Below, piece by piece: positions 5,497 through 10,220 of a stretch of DNA of 12,108 nt (position 1 is the first letter of the stretch; every line of letters starts with the position of its first letter). The stretch lies in contig JAISIB010000093.1 of NCBI GenBank assembly GCA_031262265.1, positions 1 to 12,108 of the forward strand. The letters run 5' to 3'. The notes beneath the pieces are model-generated. The model had not been told where the DNA came from. It did not search any database and was given only the letters and a program-made list of their open reading frames with translations. The DNA comes from Prevotellaceae bacterium. Lineage in GTDB: Bacteria > Bacteroidota > Bacteroidia > Bacteroidales > Bacteroidaceae. Position numbers and translations under genes: made by a program.

Positions 5497-7839
5497 TTAA
5501 GGAAGATCCTTCCATACAACTTCCTGAACTTCTGGCTCTTCATTTGAATAGCCATACGTTCCGCCATATTCGAATCCGTCAGCCGGTTTATTCTTCAAGT
5601 ACCACTCAGCTGTTCCGCTCGTGTCCTCACTAAATCTACGCGGACAGTTCGCGTCAATCCACTTCATGAATGGGTCACCATAAGCTTGCAACAAATTCAG
5701 ACCTTCATTTGCCCAGAGGAACGGACGTTGCCCGGTACCTGTATCTGTGGATAGACGAACAAATTCAACTGCATAAGGCGCACCTGTAATCTGTCTTTTA
5801 CCGTCAGCACTCTCAAAGATAGGCGCCAGCGCCGGATCTTCCACTACCACACTAAAATCTATAATCATATCAAGATCACCATTGACAATCATATAAGGCA
5901 TATAGGTATCGCCGGTAGTATTGCCGGCATAAGGCAATTGAATCACATATTGCGTAGTCAGCACGTCATTAAGCTCTTTACCTACGTTCATATAAGTCTT
6001 TGGCTGAACGCTATACAATTGTGCAAATTGGCCGTTATATTGCAAACCTACCGTATTCTGGTTGTCAGCACCGAGGGCAGCAATGTAATAAGTCAATGTA
6101 GCCTTTCCGGTTTCCGCATCACCGACAGTTTCGTTGTAAGCATAGCTGATAACTACGTCGTTCAAGTCATAGTCAGGCGTTTTGTTGTACGTATCCTCGA
6201 ACATCCACAGACCGCTCCAATACTTAGTTTCGGGATCATCGGGAACAGGAATCTCGTTCTCTACGATCAGCGGATCGGTAGATAACAATACCAACATATC
6301 ATTGAAGTCGTTGTCACCCCATTTTTCAACCGGCAAAGCAGCATCCATACCCAGCGTAGCATATACCTGATTATTATAGTTCCATTTACGGATAATACCG
6401 CAAGTAACATAGCAGTCGGTATATTTGAGTTCAACCTCCTTATAAGTAGGCTTAAAGTAAGAACCTTCAGTATAGTAATTATAGATATACCAATCGGAAC
6501 CTGCTGTCGGCTGATAATAAGCACTCTTATCCTTAGCATCAAGAGCATCATACTCACTTTGTGTTAAGACAGCAGACTCCTCCGCAACTGTGCCACCACC
6601 GTAAACCCATGTGCCACCTGTAGCCTCAACAGTCTTCTGAGTCTGAGTCCGATCACTAAGTGTATAGTTCTTATTTTTATCCGGCTTACCATCTTCGCCA
6701 CGTAGCAACTCATAATTGCCTAATGCACCCGTGTATTGCGGAATGCCATGTAAACCGGCAACAGCTAAGTTATGATACCAATCAACATTGGCATCGCCCC
6801 CATTGGCATTGGCAGGAGTTCTCCATGCATATACCGTAGTATAGTTACCCTTATTACCACCTGTACCAAACTCGTCATACTGTCCAATAGCCCTACCGCT
6901 CTTACCATTATTAGCACCCTTAAACTTATCACTATTATAATAAGGAGTACTATACTTCAAAGAGTAAGAATTTTGAGTATCTCTACCTTGATAGGCGAAA
7001 CCTACACGCGTCAACTTATCAGGCGTAGAAGTAAACGGGCCGATTTGAGCAGTCTTGCCTTGATCAGTCGCCGTCATCTTCGAAAATACCGGAACAAGCT
7101 CCAACTTCTCATATTCAGCAGGCGTATACTTACCGCTTGCGTCAATCGTATAAGTATAATAGTACAAATCGCTCGTAAGATTAGAACCTCCATCGCCTAT
7201 ATAGGTAAGATCAATGGTTTGCGTGCCTTTTATCTCATCTATTTGAATAGAACCATCCGCCTTCGTCGTTATTTTCCCTACATGAGGAGGAACAATGACC
7301 AAGTCAGAACTTAATCCGTTCACCGGATCCCATACGTTGATCGTCTTTTCCGGATAACCGGCGTTGATCATACTTTCCAATTCCGTACTAATCGACACAT
7401 CGGCCAACTTTGTCACTTGTCCGTTGCTCTCTACAATGCCGGGGGCTCTATTCACTCTCGTCGTAATAGCTCCTTCTTTGTAGTTGGCGGCAGTGATAGA
7501 CATGTTATCCACGTCCCAAGCGCGTACGGCACCATTGATAACGGTATAAACTTTGGAAAGACCCAAAGTCAACTTAATCTTTTGGCTATCGAACGGTGCT
7601 TTCACGTTCAAAACAGGTATACCGATGTTTTGTCCTTGCTCATTGTAGGGATACGCATCATACACCTGCACTCTCGTACCTGCCGGTAAATTTGCACCGA
7701 CGGTAATGTCTGAGTAAATCTTACCCATGTCCTCGCCCGAGACTGTCTTGTCATACGGTTCTTCGAACAAATTCTCTTTTTGGCATCCGGTGAATCCTAT
7801 CACCAATGCAATCGTTAGAAATAATGCTAACTTTCTCAT
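5497..7839 (-). CDS. LruC-domain (DUF4842-like) surface lipoprotein
   Basis: The ATG at 7839-7837 gives 780 residues beginning with a clear lipoprotein signal: MRK, a hydrophobic core, then FTGC with Cys19 and the tail QKEN. An in-frame ATG at 7884 would add 15 residues before the signal, so it is rejected. The C-terminal part shows the LruC/DUF4842 pattern, with the acidic motifs GDNDFNDML (508-516) and WMFEDTY...DYDLNDVV (545-563). Their D-x-D-x-N-D spacing suggests calcium binding, which is inference. The middle is rich in Tyr, Gly, Asn and Thr, as in extended beta surface proteins. LruC-domain proteins in Bacteroidales often lie near fimbrillin-like genes, which fits the FISUMP neighbour downstream. 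Cell-surface or fimbria-accessory function is likely, but the molecular role is unknown. Confidence 0.85.
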   Translation of the reverse strand: MRKLALFLTIALVIGFTGCQKENLFEEPYDKTVSGEDMGKIYSDITVGANLPAGTRVQVYDAYPYNEQGQNIGIPVLNVKAPFDSQKIKLTLGLSKVYTVINGAVRAWDVDNMSITAANYKEGAITTRVNRAPGIVESNGQVTKLADVSISTELESMINAGYPEKTINVWDPVNGLSSDLVIVPPHVGKITTKADGSIQIDEIKGTQTIDLTYIGDGGSNLTSDLYYYTYTIDASGKYTPAEYEKLELVPVFSKMTATDQGKTAQIGPFTSTPDKLTRVGFAYQGRDTQNSYSLKYSTPYYNSDKFKGANNGKSGRAIGQYDEFGTGGNKGNYTTVYAWRTPANANGGDANVDWYHNLAVAGLHGIPQYTGALGNYELLRGEDGKPDKNKNYTLSDRTQTQKTVEATGGTWVYGGGTVAEESAVLTQSEYDALDAKDKSAYYQPTAGSDWYIYNYYTEGSYFKPTYKEVELKYTDCYVTCGIIRKWNYNNQVYATLGMDAALPVEKWGDNDFNDMLVLLSTDPLIVENEIPVPDDPETKYWSGLWMFEDTYNKTPDYDLNDVVISYAYNETVGDAETGKATLTYYIAALGADNQNTVGLQYNGQFAQLYSVQPKTYMNVGKELNDVLTTQYVIQLPYAGNTTGDTYMPYMIVNGDLDMIIDFSVVVEDPALAPIFESADGKRQITGAPYAVEFVRLSTDTGTGQRPFLWANEGLNLLQAYGDPFMKWIDANCPRRFSEDTSGTAEWYLKNKPADGFEYGGTYGYSNEEPEVQEVVWKDLP

Positions 7840-7972
7840 AGTAACTCTGAATAAAAAGTTGATAATATAAAGTTCTTTAATCATTTGTTTACTCTCTTTT
7901 TGTTTGTCTCCGCTCGCCGTTCGGAAATTCTCATAAAAACTTGTAAAATCCGACCAACTCGTTTTGATGTTG

Positions 7973-8002
7973 CAAATGTAACGCGCGTTTTTATATTTGC
8001 AA
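7973..8002 (-). promoter_or_regulatory. Proximal promoter of the LruC gene
   Basis: On the minus strand TTG (8002-8000), a 19-base spacer and TACATTTG (7980-7973) match the Bacteroidetes -33/-7 consensus. Transcription should start near 7969, leaving a leader of about 130 bases before the ATG at 7839. Confidence 0.75.
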
Positions 8003-8188
8003 TAGAAAAAGTGTTAAATCTTCAATTTTTAACATATTTATTGCCTAAAACGGCCATTTTTAACCTTGACATAGGAGTTTAATTGATGCACGTGGACAAA
8101 ATATACAACTTTTTAGGTGAATTTTCGGAGTTTTAAAGGACAACCTTTCGGGCGCGCGCTCCAAATACCCCCTTTATACATTTCTTTG

Positions 8189-8219
8189 CAAATGTACGGA
8201 GATTGAACGAGAAAGTCAA
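8189..8219 (-). promoter_or_regulatory. Second, distal promoter pointing toward the LruC gene
   Basis: On the minus strand TTG (8219-8217), 20 bases and TACATTTG (8196-8189) form another consensus pair with the same -7 octamer as the proximal promoter. Its transcript would start near 8185 and run about 345 bases before the LruC start. The segment 8003-8188 has no convincing gene, so this may be an alternative LruC promoter or that of a small RNA. Confidence 0.5.
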
Positions 8220-8310
8220 GTTTTCAAGAACAAAAGTGGAAATTTCAAGAATCTACCCCCAAAAATCACAACTCTACGAGGCGGCGAAACGAACCTCACA
8301 GCGCGTGAAA

Positions 8311-8373
8311 ATATCTCCGTAAGTTATCGAAATATCCTCGTAAGTTATCCGCATAAGCTCGTAAGTTGTTGCA
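8311..8373. repeat. Three imperfect tandem 21-bp repeats
   Basis: Units at 8311-8331, 8332-8352 and 8353-8373 share CGTAAGTT at the same position and an ATAT or ATAA start. The third runs into a perfect 18-bp palindrome. Same period and copy number as the unrelated-looking repeat at 2892-2954. Confidence 0.7.
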
Positions 8374-8380
8374 ACAACTT
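8363..8380. repeat. Perfect 18-bp palindrome
   Basis: AAGTTGTTGCAACAACTT is its own reverse complement with no loop. It lies ten bases outside the left edge of the hairpin-repeat arm. A perfect no-spacer palindrome of this length suggests a dimeric protein site or a cleavage/recombination site rather than an RNA hairpin. No binding protein can be named. Confidence 0.6.
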
Positions 8381-8389
8381 CGTCGGATA

Positions 8390-8810
8390 TTGAACCCACT
8401 TCGGGGTTCAACGTAAAAGAGGCATTCTTTACCCCAAGCTGCGCGTCACTACGTTCCGCTTGCATGGGGTTACGCAACTTCAACGCCTCCGGCGTTAGTG
8501 TACGCGGATGTCGGAACTCCACACCCACCTGTGGCGTTAGTGTACGCAGCGGCATAGCAGAACGCCGAAGGCGTTAAATCTGCGTAACTGCGGGTGAAAC
8601 CCGCAGAAGAGGCGTTCCACGCCCTCTGAACCCCGAAGGGGGTTCAACACTCACCTCTGGCGTTAATGTACGCAACGGTATAGCAGAACGCCGAAGGCGT
8701 TAAATTTGCGTAACTGCGGGTGAAACCCGTAGAAGAGGCGTTCCACGCCCTCTGAACCCCGAAGTGGGTTCAACACCTACCTCTATCATATTAACTCCGC
8801 AGGAGTTTAA
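8390..8810. repeat. Left hairpin-repeat arm
   Basis: Order on the plus strand: hairpin TTGAACCC/GGGTTCAA (8390-8411), B module (8432-8477), core in + sense (8469-8496), two GGCGTTAGTGTACGC motifs (8491-8505, 8533-8547), then two tandem units of period 126 (8550-8675 and 8676-8784). Each unit carries a minus-sense core (8561-8588, 8687-8714), a type C hairpin (8588-8606, 8714-8732), an AGAGGCGT/ACGCCCTCT hairpin and a TGAACCCC/GGGTTCA hairpin. The second C hairpin has one changed base (CCCGTAG). The arm ends with an AACTCC/GGAGTT hairpin (8793-8807) next to the transposase promoter. Confidence 0.8.
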
Positions 8811-8826
8811 TCCTCCATACAATTTC

Positions 8827-8858
8827 TTTGGTCGGTTTCAGAAAGAGACATATCTTTG
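8827..8858 (+). promoter_or_regulatory. Promoter of the Y1 transposase gene
   Basis: TTTG (8827-8830), 20 bases and TATCTTTG (8851-8858) match the Bacteroidetes consensus. Transcription would begin near 8862, about 22 bases before the ATG at 8885. The gene thus has its own intact promoter inside the element. Confidence 0.7.
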
Positions 8859-8884
8859 CCACTTATCACTAATCCTTTTATTAT

Positions 8885-9337
8885 ATGGCAGCTTATTACC
8901 AAACTCTACACCACATCGTTTTTCGCACCAAATATAGTGAGCGGACTCTCCGAGAAGAAAATAGACGGGAACTCTACGCATACATTTACGGTATTATTAA
9001 GCATAAGCAGTGTACGCTGTATCGAATCAACGGCATGTCAGATCATATTCATATACTGTCCGACCTTCACCCGACCTTGTCTTTGTCGGAGTATGTAAAA
9101 GACATTAAGGTGGCATCCAGCGTATGGATGAAACAGTCGGGTTTGTTCCCCGAATTTCGAGGATGGTCGAAGCGATACTGTGCCTTAGCCTGCTCCAAAG
9201 AACGCCAACAGGTAGTTATTGAGTATATAAAGAACCAACAAGCGCACCATGTTGGTGTTGATTTCGCGGAAGAACTGAGAAAACTTTGCGAAGCGGAAGG
9301 AGTTATACTGCATGAGCGGTTTTTCTCGGACGATTAA
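8885..9337 (+). CDS. IS200-like / REP-associated (RAYT-type) Y1 transposase
   Basis: A 150-residue HUH single-strand endonuclease of the Y1 transposase family, which nicks at hairpin-marked ends and forms a 5'-phosphotyrosine link. The N-terminus YYQTLHHIVFRTKY is typical. The metal-binding HUH motif is H54-I55-H56 in GMSDHIHILSDLHP, and the catalytic tyrosine is most likely Y114 in VIEYIKNQQAHH. The GWSKRYCALACS segment (93-104) corresponds to the usual strand before the tyrosine helix. The C-terminus FAEELRKLCEAEGVILHERFF is the form seen in Bacteroidota relatives. Length is normal for IS200 TnpA and no frameshift or stop is present, so the enzyme may be active. No TnpB gene accompanies it. 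Its setting between inverted hairpin arrays favours a RAYT-like, domesticated role over a simple insertion sequence. Confidence 0.85.
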   Translation: MAAYYQTLHHIVFRTKYSERTLREENRRELYAYIYGIIKHKQCTLYRINGMSDHIHILSDLHPTLSLSEYVKDIKVASSVWMKQSGLFPEFRGWSKRYCALACSKERQQVVIEYIKNQQAHHVGVDFAEELRKLCEAEGVILHERFFSDD

Positions 9338-9341
9338 AATT

Positions 9342-9358
9342 CAACTCCTTTGGAGTTG
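9342..9358 (+). terminator. Hairpin just past the transposase stop codon
   Basis: CAACTCC TTT GGAGTTG forms a 7-bp stem with a 3-base loop, starting five bases after the TAA. There is no T run, so termination would be weak. The same AACTCC/GGAGTT hairpin recurs upstream of the gene (8793-8807) and in the right arm (9618-9635, 9913-9930), so it is primarily a repeat module. Confidence 0.4.
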
Positions 9359-9932
9359 TGCGTAATGTATACGTCATACTGCGGGTTTCACCCGCAGTTA
9401 CGCAAATTTAACGCCTTCGGCGTTCCGCTATGTCTCTGCGTGCACTAACGCCATAAAGCAGGTATGGATGTCAGACAGCTGCAGAGTCCAACGCCGCAGG
9501 TGGGTATAGATGCCAGGCAGCGGCGTACACTAACGCCGCAGGCGTTGAATTTGCGTAACCCCATGCAAGCGGAGCGGAGCGACGTGCAGCTTGGGGTAGT
9601 AACCCCTCCTCTCACTACAACTCCGACAGGAGTTGAACCCACTTCGGGGTTGAGTGAACGAGGAACGCCTATACTGCGGGTTTCACCCGCAGTTACGCAA
9701 ATTTAACGCCTTCGGCGTTCCGCTATGTCTCTGCGTGCACTAACACCACAGGTAGGTGTGAGGTTCTGACAGCCGCGTACACTAACGCCGTAAGGTGGGT
9801 ATGGATGTCAGACAGCTGCAGAGTCCAACGCCACAGGCGTTGAATTTGCGTAACCCCATGCAAGCGGAGCGTAGCGACGCGCAGCTTGGGGTAGTAACCC
9901 ATCCTCTTACCGCAACTCCGACAGGAGTTGAA
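9342..9932. repeat. Right hairpin-repeat arm
   Basis: Two related units begin at 9376 and 9671 (offset 295, with internal differences). Each holds a C hairpin (9379-9397, 9674-9692), a plus-sense core (9397-9424, 9692-9719), GCGTGCACTAAC motifs, GCGTACACTAACGCC (9523-9537, 9775-9789), a minus-sense core (9532-9559, 9827-9854), a B module (9551-9596, 9846-9891) and a CAACTCC/GGAGTTG hairpin (9618-9635, 9913-9930). The TTGAACCC/GGGTT hairpin occurs once, at about 9633-9653. All modules are reversed relative to the left arm. Confidence 0.8.
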
Positions 9933-9962
9933 CCTGTACAAACTAAAAAATCTATTAAAACA

Positions 9963-9993
9963 GTTGAAAGTTCCATCGGATGCACTACCTTTG
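9963..9993 (+). promoter_or_regulatory. Promoter of the B12 riboswitch-btuB unit
   Basis: GTTG (9963-9966), 19 bases and TACCTTTG (9986-9993) match the Bacteroidetes -33/-7 consensus. Transcription would start near 9997, directly before the riboswitch. The repeat arm ends about 30 bases upstream. Confidence 0.75.
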
Positions 9994-9999
9994 CACCGC

Positions 10000-10174
10000 A
10001 TTGGTTCGCCATTTCCCGATAGACCGAAGGGAAAGCGATGAAAAGGGAATCAGGTGAGAATCCTGAACAGTCCCGCTGCTGTAAGTTTCAACCAAACGAT
10101 GCGCGCATTACTTAGTCACTGGACAATATTGTCTCGGGAAGACGCCGCACCGGAAACGAGTCAGAAGACCTGCC
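10000..10174 (+). ncRNA. Cobalamin (vitamin B12) riboswitch
   Basis: The leader holds the conserved blocks of the cobalamin aptamer in the right order: AAAGCGATG (10032-10040), GGGAAT (10045-10050), GGTGAGAATCC (10053-10063) with its CAGGTGAGAATCCTG arm, CCCGCTGCTGTAA (10072-10084), AGTCACTGG (10114-10122), CGGGAAGACGCCGCACCGG (10135-10153), and the B12 box CGAGTCAGAAGACCTGCC (10157-10174). A perfect GACAATATTGTC palindrome (10122-10133) forms a peripheral arm. In this class, cobalamin binding represses the downstream gene, here a B12-type outer membrane receptor. Confidence 0.93.
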
Positions 10175-10193
10175 ACTGCATTCACCCATTTAC

Positions 10194-10212
10194 TGTCCTC
10201 GAGGAAAGGACA
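10194..10212 (+). promoter_or_regulatory. Candidate ribosome-site hairpin of the riboswitch expression platform
   Basis: TGTCCT (10194-10199) pairs with AGGACA (10207-10212) around a CGAGGAA loop. The purine-rich GAGGAAAGGA, the only Shine-Dalgarno-like stretch before the ATG at 10221, lies in it. Hiding this stretch when B12 is bound would give translational control, which is inference. There is no T run to suggest a transcription terminator. Confidence 0.4.
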
Positions 10213-10220
10213 CTATTTGT

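Larger units (their letters stand above)
8390..9932. mobile_element. Putative REP/BIME-like element: Y1 transposase gene between inverted arrays of hairpin repeats
   Basis: A single Y1 transposase gene (8885-9337) sits between a left arm (8390-8810) and a right arm (9342-9932). Seven copies of a 28-base core lie in the arms. Each has GTTACGCAA, a short spacer and an AACGCC/GGCGTT hairpin, and each abuts a larger hairpin of type B (CCCCAAGC/GCTTGCATGGGG) or type C (CTGCGGG/CCCGCAG). B and C always face each other across the cores. The motif GCGTwCACTAACGCC is likewise read one way in the left arm and the other way in the right. Classical IS200 elements have only one short hairpin per end, so this resembles REP/BIME clusters with RAYT genes. 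Outer limits are where repeat modules stop; no target duplication was identified. Confidence 0.65.

Noticed and set aside
6772..7314. 180-codon plus-strand frame within the LruC region
   Set aside because: It is antisense to the LruC lipoprotein, with low-complexity Ile/Arg/Thr content and no domain.
7885..8082. 65-codon plus-strand frame upstream of the LruC gene
   Set aside because: It covers the minus-strand promoter at 7973-8002 and has no plus-strand promoter, and its product shows no recognisable feature.
8083..8133. 16-codon plus-strand frame after a GGAG sequence
   Set aside because: Too short, with no plus-strand promoter box and no downstream gene to regulate.
8274..8555. Possible 93-residue protein on the minus strand with heptad-like repeats
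   Set aside because: The heptads come from the 21-bp DNA repeats and the rest from the hairpin arm. No promoter or ribosome site supports it.
8390..9932. CRISPR array
   Set aside because: The repeats are palindromic, of several types, inverted about a transposase gene and without regular unique spacers. No cas genes are present.
9464..10022. Several 65-92 residue frames sharing peptides such as NLRNPMQAERSD
   Set aside because: The shared peptides are translations of the repeated hairpin modules on either strand, not conserved proteins. The last frame also runs into the riboswitch promoter.
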